DNA from: Puffinus mauretanicus
Lineage: Eukaryota > Chordata > Aves > Procellariiformes > Procellariidae
Reading direction: 5' to 3'
Assembly: GCA_023333565.1 (NCBI GenBank)
Contig: JAJKFH010002486.1
Location: 1-64,000 of the forward strand
DNA: 64,000 nt
The notes under the pieces were generated by a model. It saw only the letters and a list, made by a program, of their open reading frames with translations. It did no database searches and was not told the DNA's origin. Position numbers and translations under genes: made by a program. This document shows positions 36,711-48,460 of the stretch, in pieces (the first letter of the stretch is position 1; every line of letters starts with the position of its first letter).

Positions 36711-39700
36711 CAGATATGTATATGTACTGTGCAACCACAAATTGTCATGGAAATGTTCAGGAAGCAGCAGTAATCCGAGCTGCCTCAGATCTAGCAGAAT
36801 TTTGGTAGCTCAGACCTCTGCAGGACACAGGGACTCCAGTCAGGTCCTGAAGAACTTGTGGTGACGGTTTCATCAAATTTCAACAGTTCGGGGGATGGTA
36901 CCAGCTTGGTCTTAAAACAGTGACAAGCATATATGTCTGTGTTGTGAATAAGCACTTTCAAGGAACTGACCCAAGATGATGCTCAGTATTTCTGTTGTTT
37001 CCATTTCTATTTTAAATAGGACGAACCCCACAGACAAGAGTTAGTTGAGCACAGACAACACCCACCCCATGCTTTAAAAAGCTGAGTGGAAGATGCTGCT
37101 ATTTAAGACCCCAGAAGTTAGCAGCGTGTATAGGGACAGCTGTACCCTGGAGAAGCCCTAGTGATGAATCACTCCCTGAATATATCTTGTGCAGTTTCAA
37201 AGCACTTTGGGATCCCTTGTGATAAGTGTTATTACAAAAGGGAAAATATACCTCTGAGGTTTATGGCAGAAACCCTGGCCGTGCTCCAGCTTACGATGCT
37301 GCTGGCAGACATCACCACAGCGCTTTTCTGCTGACAACAGAAAAATCCAGCCACTAAAAGCATGTCAGACTCAAAAAGCTTTCTGCTAATTTATGTTCCT
37401 TCTGGTAGCAAGCTACTAAGGATGAAAGTTAATGACCAAATCTCTTCCACGCAGATGCAGTGACTGCAGAGTTGGCCTCTTTTTACCTGCCTCAGGCAGA
37501 GCTGCTGTGTGATCTTAGGCAGAGGGTAGATAGACAATCAGTCTGGCTTTCACTCCATTGAGGGCCAACAAAATAAATAAACAAACTTCTCTTTATCTTG
37601 GACATAAGAAAGTTGGAACCCCTCCTGCAGACCAAGTGTCACATCTCGTGTTTTACACTTAACTTGCTAAGAGGCAACTGCAGAATCTTTTAGCTGGGAG
37701 AACTGAGTGAGCAGTCATGGACTAAGCTATTAAAACTGGTGTGAAAATGCTCCTAGGGATTTGCTACTTAGGAAACCTGACCAGAGTTTTTCAGCCCTTG
37801 CTACAGAAACTGGCTGTAAGAGCCTTGGTGTTTTCAAGGGCTCTGGAGGCAGTGTGCTAAATTGATTTGGATTGACAAAAACATATAAAATGAAGAGGCT
37901 CTGTGTGAAAAACCCGTGTAATTAGGTTGTGCTTCAGGCATCAAAGCTGAATGTAATGATATCCAGGACTGCAAATGAAATTAATATTCTTTCAGTTTTG
38001 TGGGTTCCTTGCTAATGCTACTGCACTACAATTATTAAAAATTCTTCATGAATAAGTTGCACATCCATTTTTTCAAAAGAATTTTTGAGCTAGAAGTAGT
38101 TACTTTGTCAGGATAGCTATCACTGTTCTAGTGATTAAGCTTCCAGCCTTGTTTTCATTATAAATTAATTATATAAGTTTTCAGCCCAATTAGATAATAT
38201 GTAAGTGAGCTATTGAGTTCAGGACTGCTTGCCTCAATCACAACAGCACTTGAGGACTTCCCCCACCCCAGACAGTACAGAGGAGGGAAGACTTATTGTA
38301 ACACAAGGCAGGGATGACTGACCAAACCCCCAATGATGCTGAGAAAGAAGATGTGCTGTCAGCTAGACCCTATCTTAAATATGTTGTTCAGAGTTATGAT
38401 GCATATGAAGGCAGGTTGGCACGCTCACTAGATTGCTTTGCCTAGGGCTTGTGCACAAAATGGGAAAGCCAGCTAGAACATTCTGAAAAGGGTGAACGTG
38501 GAGGAAACATCATCCTTGAGTCACTCACTAAATGTGAAAGAGACAGAACTGAGAAACAATCTTCTCATTTAACTGATGGCCTAATTGCTGGACCATCCTT
38601 CCATCTGGTGTGTGTGCATCTTTATTCTCCTTTCAGGGAATTTGATTTTGGCACAACTGTCTGCAAATATTTTTATAGTCTGCTAAAATAGAAATCGTTA
38701 TCTGTTATTTAAAAATCTGCATTTAGATATTTTAGTTATAATAAAATGCTTAGATCAGTGCTGGAATTATAAGTAGAAAAATCAGTGATCTGGGTGTTGC
38801 GTGTTCAGTCCTGTCAGCCACAGAGGTCTGGGTTTCTTTCCTAAACTCCTGTTGTTCTCTAATAGAGGATTCTGACTTCATAATAATGGGCTGGAGGACA
38901 GGATGCTCAAAACTTAGTCATAAGTATGTCAGTCCTTTGTGGTCAGTCACTAAGGTCTTTAGATATGTGTGTTACATAGATGCAGTATTAGATAAAAATA
39001 ATTATGGTGTAACATTATGGAATTAGGTTATGAATATATTACTTATATATTTAGGGAATGAATGCTAATGCTACGTAATAAGTACAGTCTTTGACCAACG
39101 TGAGCTGCTCTACTGCCACTAGCAGCACGTATGCTTCTGCCAGTGTTCAAATTCCTGATCCGTGAAAATGTTGAAGCATATTTGCAATAGTCCCTGTTGA
39201 TCACCCCCATCAGTAGAGGAAAACCATCCTGCCTCCACTGCAAAAGACTGGGCTTTTAATATTCCCTAGGTCAGGGAGGACTGAACTTCAGCCAGCACCT
39301 GTGGAGACCTTTGAACCAGAGAAGTCTTTTGTACATCTGAAGTCCCTTCCTCAGCTTTCCCTCCAGGGATAGTGATGGGGGTTCAGAGTGTAAGGGGGGC
39401 TCCCCAGCCAGGAGTCAGGAGTCTCACATCCCTCACATCCACATCTCCCTGCATTAAGTCTCTTCAGCTGCATATGCTGCTTAATCATTGCTGATCCTCT
39501 TTCAAAATCCTGTTTCTTCCTACTTAAGAAAGTTGAGATTTAACTTTAAAAGTCTCATACTATATTAATTCCTTGACAAAACTGTAAGTTGCAAGTCAGT
39601 CCCTTGACATCCATGGGCTTCTGCTGCTTTGAGCCCTAGCAGTAAGAAAGCCCTGCAGCCTTGGAAGTCTCCTTTCCTGCCAGAAAGTTGAGTTTTCTAC

Positions 39701-40370
39701 CCCTTCACCTCAGACATACCTGCTCCAGTTCTCAACCAGGAGAGGGTAAGGGGAGTTTATTTTTCAGTAAACCATAAAGATTTATCAAATGTTTCCTTCT
39801 CCCAAGAATATTTTCATTGAGACTTTTTAAAATCTTTTTTCCAGCTTTGCTACATCCATGACCCCTGCCACAGAAAGTAGCCCAAAACAGGCAGATCATT
39901 TCAAGGGCTTTGCAAGTAGCTGCTGTAACTTCCATTTGCATTCACCAAGTGAATATGTTTGGTTTCCTTTAAACTGATAGGTATCAAGTGTACTGCAAAA
40001 ATCTTCTGATCAATGCTTAGGAAGAGATGAATGAGTAAGAGGAGAAAATGCAGAACAGTGACCTCATTACAGTATTGGTCATATATGATGAATACGACTA
40101 CAGAGTTGTCAGCAGGCACTGATAAGTCAATTCAGATTCAATACACTGGGTTCCAATGCAAAACCCAAATAATTCTGGAGCTGTTTGAGGAGGTGTATGT
40201 AGTTCAAGTATCAAATATTTTTCAAAGTTTTAAAATTATTTATAAAAATATAGAAGTTGAAAGTGGAAAATGTTAACCTTTCCCTTGCTATGAGTCAGTG
40301 AGCTGGGATTTGGACACATAAGGTTAGACTCAGAGAAACATTTAAAAATACACCAGGTACCTATACATAC
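36711..40370. other. Unique sequence between two CR1 fragments
   Basis: No recognised repeat or gene. Short ORFs on both strands have no domain signature. Confidence 0.6.
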
Positions 40371-41452
40371 CTGTGGATGTGGTCTACCTGGACTTCAGTA
40401 AAGCCTTTGACACTGTCTCCCACAGCATTCTCCTAGAGAAGCTGGCGGCTCACGACTTAGACAGGTGCACTCTTCGCTGGGTAAAAAAACTGGCTGGATG
40501 GCCGAGCCCAGAGAGTTGTGGTGAATGGAGTTAAATCCAGTTGGCGGCCGGTCACGAGCGGTGTTCCCCAGGGCTCAGTACTGGGACCGGTCCTGTTCAA
40601 TATCTTTATCAATGATCTGGATGAGGGGATCGAGTGCTCCCTCAGTAAGTTTGCAGATGACACCAAGTTGGGCGGGAATGTTGATCTGCTGGAGGGTAGG
40701 AAGGCTCTGCAGAGGGACCTGGACAGGCTGGATCGATGGGCTGAGGCCAATGTATGAGGTTTAACAAGGCCAAGTGCCGGGTCCTGCACTTGGGCCACAA
40801 CAACCCCAGGCAACGCTACAGGCTTGGGGAAGAGTGGCTGGAAAGCTGCCCAGAGGAAAAGGCGCTAGGGGTGCTGGTTGACAGCCGGCTGAACATGAGC
40901 TGGCAGTGTGCCCAGGTGGCCAAGAAGGCCAATGGCATCCTGGCCTGTATCAGAACTAGTGTGGCCAACAGGAGCAGGGAGGTGATCGTGCCCCTGTACT
41001 CAGCAGTGGTGAGGCCGCACCTCGAATACTGTGTTCAGTTTTGGGCCCCTCACTCCAAGAAGGACATTGAGGTGTTGGAGCGTGTCCAGAGAAGGGCAAT
41101 GAAGCTGGTGAAGGGCTTGGAGCACAAGTCTTATGAGGAGCAGCTGAGGGAACTGGAGTTGTTTACCCTGGAGAAGAAGAGGCTGAGGGGAGACCTCATC
41201 GCTCTCTACAACTACCTGAAAGGAGGTTGTAGCGAGGTGGGTGTTGGTCTCTTCTCCCAAGTAACTGGCGATAGGACGAGGGGAAATGGCCTCAAGTTGC
41301 GCCAAGGGAGGTTTAGATTGGACATAAGGAGAAATTTCTTTATTGAAAGAGTGGTCAGGCCTTGGAACAGGCTGCCCAGGGAAGTGGTTGAGTCACCATC
41401 CCTGGAAGTATTTAAAAGACGTGTAGATGAGGCCCTTAGGGACATGGTTTAG
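40371..41452 (+). pseudogene. CR1 ORF2 RT and C-terminus, two frameshifts
   Basis: Motif [15 protein letters not shown], is at about 40,382-40,423. An extra A in the A7 run at 40,483-40,489 (six A in the 49-kb copy) shifts the frame. The next frame gives [20 protein letters not shown] and the intact catalytic box FADDTK (F-A-D-D at 40,650-40,661). A second shift, one lost base near 40,750 in the EANCMRF segment, leads to the long last frame from 40,754 ([19 protein letters not shown]) through the C-terminal domain to TAG at 41,450-41,452. The catalytic aspartates of motifs A and C are both present, but the two frameshifts and the missing endonuclease and fingers leave it inactive. Confidence 0.9.
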
Positions 41453-41540
41453 TGGACATGGTGGTGTTGGGTTGACGGTTGGACTAAATGATCTTAGAGG
41501 TCTTTTCTAACCTTAATGATTCTATGATTCTATGATTCTA
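40371..41540 (+). mobile_element. CR1 LINE, 5'-truncated inside the reverse transcriptase
   Basis: The copy starts just before RT motif A, runs through the palm, thumb and C-terminal domain, and ends with the 3' UTR and three ATTCTATG-type units at 41,517-41,540. The 3' UTR matches the 36-kb copy almost exactly. The tetramer ATAC lies immediately before it (40,367-40,370) and at its end (41,540-41,543), a possible very short target duplication or microhomology. Few mutations separate it from the inferred consensus, so it is relatively young. Confidence 0.93.
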
Positions 41541-41543
41541 TAC

Positions 41544-44500
41544 GCAGCATTCATTATAGCCATTTTAAAATCAAATGGACTGTATGATTCATCATATGAT
41601 GCTGTCAGTCTGGTACTTTATGTAGAAAGCCATGTACATTTTATACAGGTATCCAAGTTTAAAGTTGTAGATGCGTGCCTCATATTTTAGGTATCATCAG
41701 AACTGATGAACTAGGAATCTAGAACAAAATCTGCCATTAGTTATCTTGTACTTTCAAAAACCTTTGTGCATGCCCCAGATCTTCTGGTATCTAAATATGT
41801 ATGTGATTATGGCTTAAGACTTCACATTGGAAAATGGACAGCTGAGAACATCTCTTTAGATGATGGGTTTGCCATGTTGTTTAGCATTGTTCTGTTGATG
41901 GGAGAAACAAATCCATGTTACTTATGCCTGTTACAGGGAGAGGAACTTGTAAGATGGATAATGGCTGGCTTGGTTCATCCATATTGTATACTTGTTACTG
42001 TGTTAATGACTTCACAGGTGCAGCATTCCCAAAAGGGACCGTTGTTTAGAGAAAAAAGATAAACAGTGATCAGTTTAGCCCCAATGAGCTTAAACTGAAG
42101 AATGTTGTCTAATTGTTGAAGAGGATGTACATTTAGAAATCCGGTTCAGATGATTCCTCAGTTGTCTGAAAATCAGGGGACTTCATGGAAAAAAAAATAT
42201 CTCTTAACATTTATAAAGTTTCAAGCCTTGGTTAACATTTCTTATTTTGAGCAAAACTTCCAATATCTAGTAAACCTGTCTCAAGCTCTTGAATTTCGTT
42301 AAGTTTTTGCAGCAGCTTTAACTACTTTGCATCTCCATAATGAGTTTTTCTGAGTGCTCTTTGGCTGCTTGAGCTTGGAGGCAGTTCTTGCCTTTTCTGT
42401 TTTTATTCTTCTATTTTGCAGTACACTGCTGGTCAAAGGAGACATAACTTGCTCAGAGAAAGCATGCCAGTAGAAGGTGTGTGGCTGAAAGTTGGGAAAT
42501 TGGCAGTCCTTGTTGTTCATAGCACAGGAAGAGCTCAGACAGTGCCGATAGCAGTTTCAGGGCATCATCCCTGCATTGTGAATCGCACGCTGGTGTTGCC
42601 ACAGTTCGAAGGACAGCTTTTGGTGGAGCTGATTAGGAGGTGCATATGTACACCAAAGACATAAATAAATAAAAGTATGGCAAGGCAGGGATTTGTGTAC
42701 AAGTCTCTGGTGAAGGCAGGTAGCTGGGACATGATGGGAATTCATATCTGTTCCTGGAGAGCAGTACAGGGATGTGTTTGTGGACCCTCCTCAGTAAGAG
42801 TAGCTTAGGAAACTCTTTGGCAGTGCTGGTGGATGCTGGGATTGGAGCACTGGTATGTGCTGTCCTTGACACCTCCTAGGCAAACTAAGTGATGCTACAC
42901 CATTTTCAGAGTCTTGAAGGACTTGGAAATTTGGATATTCTGAGCTGGACTTCCCACAACCACAAATACTAAGGGTGGCAGTGTCGTTTCTATCAAGGGA
43001 CTGATCTACATGGGCAGAACAAGCAGGATCAATTGCACTAGACAAAGGCCAGGCGTTGAAATGATTTCAGAAATTCATAATTAGGAAACACTGCATTTAC
43101 TGAAGCCCTTTATAAGTCAGAAGAAATATCTTCTCTGATAAATGTAAAGTTTGCATTTATTAAAGAAAAAGAGGGATAACTAATGACTGTTCACAAATCT
43201 AATCCCTGGGTGTCAAAAAGGCACGTCCATAAGGCAGTGTCAGAGCAGTGCATTCGCATTCACAAATGAGAATGAAAATGCTGGCTGCATGTGGAATTGC
43301 TGCATTTGCTCATACCGTGACAGCTTTTACACTTTGGAAAAATTCCTCTGTAAGTTAATTAAAATACAAAGTCTGTATTAACCACTTCATTTTCTATGGT
43401 AGCTACTGAAGGAAGTTATATTGCTTCCAGTGAATTGAGAGGAAAAAAAGATGCTTCTGTGATCTCATTCAGAATCTCTTATAAATGTCGAACACTGCAT
43501 TATTGCAAGGGATAATTCCTTGTTTATCCACAAGTATAATATATGAACATACTGCAACAGACTTGCTAATCATTCTTCACATAGCCTGGTGTCTCTTCAC
43601 CTTTCTCCAGTCTTCAATTACTGGTTCAAACACTGTGAATGCTAACGAACTCTTTAAAGGTTCCTGATTGCATTAACCAAAAAATGGACTGCCACAAAAA
43701 TCTTGAGGTGGATATTAGGAAGATTAAAACACTGTCTAATTTGCCAATCACGATTAATAGATTTACTGAGTACGCACCGTACCTTTCAGAATTTCACTCT
43801 GCATTGATTTCTCAAACAATGAGAAAGCTATTTAAAGTCTTTAATCAGCCACGCTCTTCCTCCAGAAAGAGAGACATCTATGCTGATGTTTATTCTGAAT
43901 GACTGGAAATATTAAAAATTGATGCAGGAGTGATCTTCCATTTTTTATTATTACTTGTGTCTATTGGAAACATGGTATATTCTATTTGTGATGGTACAAA
44001 GCAGGAAGGGGAGAGGGAGAAACAACTACCAACTCTAGCATAGCATAGCAAAGTCTCTTGGGGCCTGGAGCCAGAAGGCAGACTGCTACCGTAGAGACCT
44101 GACGGAAGGAGACCTCTGGAGTGGGTCACAGATGAGAAATATCTCCCTGGGAGTCCCAATCTGTCATCCTGAGATATGGGTTCAACATGCAGCTGGGTCC
44201 CAATGTTTCCCCGAGCTGGCCTTGCTGCTTTGCTTTTTCCTGACACTGGGAATTAAGTTTAACTGTTGGTTTGAGCATCATCACAGCCCCAGTCCTGTGA
44301 TCTATCTTTGGCCTGGGAACTGCACTTGAACTGTTGGCTATAGCAGCAGAGCTTCCCCATATACCCTTCACCTCAGATTATAGGAGAAGCACATGCAAGG
44401 GAAGAAAAATATGTGAGCCAGACTAGCCTCTGTGAATGGTGTTGTTATTTTATGTTCCTTAGCTTCCGGAATATTGAAGTATTCCTAGAAGATGTTCATA

Positions 44501-46667
44501 AGCAGGCAGAAAAGAAGTCAGACACACAGCTTTACAGCAAACATAATTCAGGGCACAGACAACATGAGGACACAGGGAAAATGTTGGACTAGATACATTT
44601 GCTGGGGCTTCAGTGGGGTTATGTAAGAAATAACTCAGATTTGAGGTTCTTTTGTCAGCTAATACCTTAAAGCAGTTTATACCATGTTTAGGCCCAGCTA
44701 CCTGCTGTTTCACAGAACAAGTGAATCACAGAAAGTGAGGGATGGCCTAGCTACAGTCCTCCGAAAAATGTCCTCTTACCTGGTAGTTCCAATTTAGTGG
44801 TGAGTCACCAGCAGTTCTGGATTCCCCTTGCATGTCTCCAGAGACATCACAGAGCTAGGAGGGACTGCTGTGATTTGTATGTATATATGCTACAGAAAAG
44901 CTAACAACTCAGAAGGGAGGAGCTAAATAATTAAAAGAGATGTGCACTCTCAAAAATGTGGTTTCCCTCTGAAAATGTCACCTCTTCAATATTTAGTCCC
45001 TGGTGGATACATTTATTACATTCCAATCCAGTTGATTTGTGTTGGTATTAAAGGCAGAAGAGTTTGAAACGTGTGAATGACACTAGCACACCAAGCAGGA
45101 TGCGAAGGTTATTTGACCATTGACATAAAGGACTGGTAGCAAAAGGAAAAAAATGTCTGAATGCTTAGCACATTAAATCTGAAAGCTGCCCTTAAAATTG
45201 AAACTAGAATCCTACAACGTTTTTCAGATAAAGTAAATTTTCATGGCAGAACTATATTCCTTATTTTGCCACCTCCTGTGCATGACTAACAATAAAGCCT
45301 TTAACTGCAATGTCTCCTGCTATTATTTCCACAGGACCCATCCCCCATTTCTTCAGGCTGTATTAAACAGAAATGGGCACATTTCTAGCAATATACTAGA
45401 AAAAAATGAAAACAATTGTTTCCAATATGTACTTTCTAGAAATCATGGAAAAATAAAAATATAGCAGATACTAGGAGATATGCATATTTTAAAGGTGCAG
45501 GGAACAATTTCATAGAATGCAAATAACTCCATTTCATTCGCCTAGTCCTGTTGCAGTTCTACTTACAGCAGCTCTCTCTATGCTGAGTTAGGGCATCCCT
45601 AAGGTAGATATAAGCCCCAGGTGGCTGACCATATGTAGATTACAGGGAACTGGGGCAGAGACATTCCTGCCAGTTTTGGCAATCCCTTTTTACATGCTGT
45701 GCTGCCATGGGGCAGCGCCTGTCTGGTATCCTGCCATTGAGATCCCCATTTTCACAGTATGATGTTGTTGTTCAGTCGAGAATGATGTTATGTTGACAAG
45801 AGGTGTACTGTGCTGGAAAATCAAGTCCATAAATTAATTTTGCACCCCTGCTCTCTTAGCATTGCCATCTCATCTGCAGGACCGTGTTCAATTCAGTTTA
45901 CGTGAGCCCTGCTTCCTTTACTGTATATTTCAGCTTGCTAGAAAACTCATCAAACAATTTCCTTGTGTGAGGACAATTTTCTTCTAATTATGTTGGTGTA
46001 ATTCTGAAATAATTCAGTTGACTTCAGTGTAATTCATCCAGATGTACACAACTTTAATAGTGATAACATTTTGGTCCAGAGTATGAAAGGCCTATGTAAA
46101 ACCTTAACTTCATTTGTTAATTGATTTGCATGGTAGATGAAGGGTGAATAAGACATGGTAATGGCATATTGTCATATAATTTAAAACTGTCTTCCATAAT
46201 ACAAAACATGTAACCTGGCAGTATTAATCTATGAAATTAATTCCCTGTCACCCACCTTCATTCTTTAAATGCATGTTTATAATAGACATAGAGAATAAAG
46301 GAATAAAGGGACAGAGTCAAGGCTGTCCCTGGACCATCTATGTAAATTTAAACCCTTTTATTTTTCAGACAACAAATATTTATGTGTATTTAAAAAGCTC
46401 AAATGCCTTAATAGTTTCAAAGGTATGGAAATAGCGTGATATAATCTTAAGGGTTATTTTTCTAGGGTTTTTGTTTTTTTGATTTTGGAAGCTGAATTTT
46501 AATGACTCTTGAGGTTCTCAAGATTCTCATTCTGAAGGCTGATTGGTAATACTCTCTGCAGTATTTAGCATATGCTAATCTTTTTGTTTATGAAGATAAA
46601 TGCAGTTAGACACTGTCAGTCACATGCTCTGTCACCTCTTCTGTGACATTTGTCTACATGGGTGAAT
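41544..46667. other. Unique AT-rich sequence, no gene seen
   Basis: No recognised repeat or gene. At 42,420 a plus-strand pyrimidine tract ending TTTTGCAG precedes an open frame of about 80 codons that ends in TAA near 42,663. It has no recognisable domain and no good donor, so I treat it as chance or at most part of a non-coding transcript. A weak CR1-tail-like phrase (GTGAATCACAGAAAGTGAGG) at about 44,722 cannot be extended. Confidence 0.5.
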
Positions 46668-47944
46668 AGAATCGTAGAATCATAGAATCATAGAATGGTT
46701 TGTGTTGGAAGCGATCTTTAAAGGACATCTAGTCCAACCTCCCTGCAATGCGCAGGGACATCTTCAACTAGATCAGGTTGCTCAGAGCCCCGTCCAGCCT
46801 GACCTTAAATGTTTCCGGGGATGGGGCATCCACCACCTCTCTGGGCAACTTGTTCCAGTGTTTCACCACCCTCATCATAAAAAATTTCTTCTGTATATCT
46901 AGTCTGAATCTACCCTCTTTTAGTTTAAATCATTCCCCCTTGTCATATTGCAACAGGCCCTGCCAAAAAGTCTGCCCCCATCTTTCTTATAAGCCCCCTT
47001 TAAGTATTGAAAGGCCACAATAAGGTCTTCCCGAAGCCTTCTCTTCTCCAGGCTGAACAACCCCAACTCTTACAGCCTTTCCTCATAGGAGAGGTGTTCC
47101 ACTCCTCTGATCATTTTTGTGGCCCTCCTCTGGGCTCGCTCCAACAGGTCCATGTCTTTCCTGTACTGAGGACTCCAGAACTGGATGCAATACTCCAGGT
47201 GGGGTCTCACCAGAGCAGAGTAGAGGGGCAGAATCACCTCCCTCAACCTGCTGTCTTGAATGACCTCCCTGTCCTCCATGTGCCTTAGCATAGCTTCTAG
47301 GAGGATCCTTTCCATGATCTTCCCAGGCACAGAGGTGAGGCTGACAGGTTGGTGGTTCCCAGGGTCCTTCATTCTACCCTTTTTAAAAATGGGTGCAATG
47401 TTTCCCCTTTTCCAGTCACTGGGGACTTCACCTGACTGCCATGACTTTTCAAATGTCATGGAGAGTGGCTTGGCAACTACATCAGCCAGTTCCCTCAGGA
47501 CTCTGGGATGCATCTCATTGTCAGGTCCCATAGACTTATGTATGTTCAGGTTCCTCAGGTGGTCTCGGACCTGATCTTCTTTTACAGTGGGAGGGACTTT
47601 GCTCCCCCAGTCCCTGTCTTGAAGTCCATCCACTCGAGAGGTATGGGAAAAGAGAGATTGGCAGTGAAGACTGAGACGAAAATGTTGTTGAGTACTTCAG
47701 CCTTCTCCTCATCTGCCGTTACCAGTTTGCCAGTCATGTTCATCGGGGCAGTACACTTTCTTTAACCTTCCTTTTCTGGCTGACATACCTATAGAAGCCC
47801 TTATTATTCTTTGCATCCCTTGCCAAGTTCAGCTCCAGCTGAGCCTTCGTCCATCCCTACACAACCAGGTAACATCCTTATACTCTTCCCAGGATACCTG
47901 CCCTTGCTTCCACTGCCTGGGCATTTCCTTCTTGCTCTTAAGTG
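46668..47944 (-). mobile_element. CR1 LINE with in-frame internal deletion
   Basis: On the minus strand the element runs from the endonuclease-RT linker (right end about 47,944) to the octamer tail at its left end (46,668-46,697, four degenerate units). Its 3' UTR (GGTTGGACTAGATGTCC) differs from that of the other four copies, so it represents a separate subfamily. Between about 47,244 and 47,256 the sequence jumps from the RT fingers ([11 protein letters not shown]) to the C-terminal domain ([21 protein letters not shown]), removing the RT palm and thumb, roughly 1 kb judged from the order of motifs in the other copies. Boundaries at the 5' end are approximate and no target duplication is evident. 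Confidence 0.9.
46750..47940 (-). pseudogene. CR1 ORF2 remnant: RT fingers fused to C-terminus
   Basis: The first part (about 47,940-47,640) is broken but reads as the linker MPRQWKQGQVSWEEYKDV and [19 protein letters not shown] in shifted frames. From 47,633 to 47,070 one frame is open for 187 codons: [20 protein letters not shown], then [59 protein letters not shown], and across the deletion to [20 protein letters not shown] and [12 protein letters not shown] stop near 47,070 interrupts the rest of the C-terminal domain, which can be followed in pieces to about 46,760. No catalytic RT motif (FxKAFD, FADD) remains. The deletion is in frame but the product would have no polymerase. Confidence 0.85.
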
Positions 47945-48460
47945 TCATTCAAAACACAATACATATTCGTTATCTCTCCTCATGAGAAAACAGTAAAGAC
48001 TGTGACAATTTCCCCGGTGTTTATTGATTATAAATACTGCACAGTGCACTACTCTATGCAAAAAAACTACTGAGAGGTTTTTTAAAAAAAGGTTTTATGA
48101 TGGTCATTCTTAGCTCTAGTCTTTTAAACTGAATTTATAAATGAATGCAAATCCCTTTTTCTTCCTGTGGTTTAGTAGGACTGAAAATATACTAGGAAAA
48201 AGCCAAATTATATTAAAAGGTAAGTTTCCTGCAATGCTTTCCATTAAGTGCTGCCATGTAATCTACTGAGAATCACAGCTTATGAACATGCTTTAGTAGT
48301 TGTAGAGGTGTGCACACACTAAATAAGAGAGATTACACAACAGATGTATAAAAGAGCAAGAATAAACAGACTGACAAAACACAGGATGCTTTCAGCATCT
48401 CATGGATGAAACGTGGGGTCTTAAACGGTGTCTGAAAGAAAAAGTGCAGGAGTTAAAAAT
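47945..48460. other. Unique sequence between two minus-strand CR1s
   Basis: About 0.5 kb without recognised repeats. It contains a plus-strand segment at 48,176-48,219 with a strong acceptor (CTTCCTGTGGTTTAG) and a perfect donor (AAAAGGTAAGT), discussed in the findings. Confidence 0.5.

Noticed and set aside
42416..42664. Plus-strand ORF after a TTTTGCAG acceptor-like site.
   Set aside because: No recognised protein similarity and no strong donor or poly(A) signal that would make it a convincing terminal exon.
44718..44770. A phrase resembling a degenerate CR1 3' tail (GTGAATCACAGAAAGTGAGG).
   Set aside because: The similarity covers only about 20 bases and does not extend into a CR1 3' UTR.
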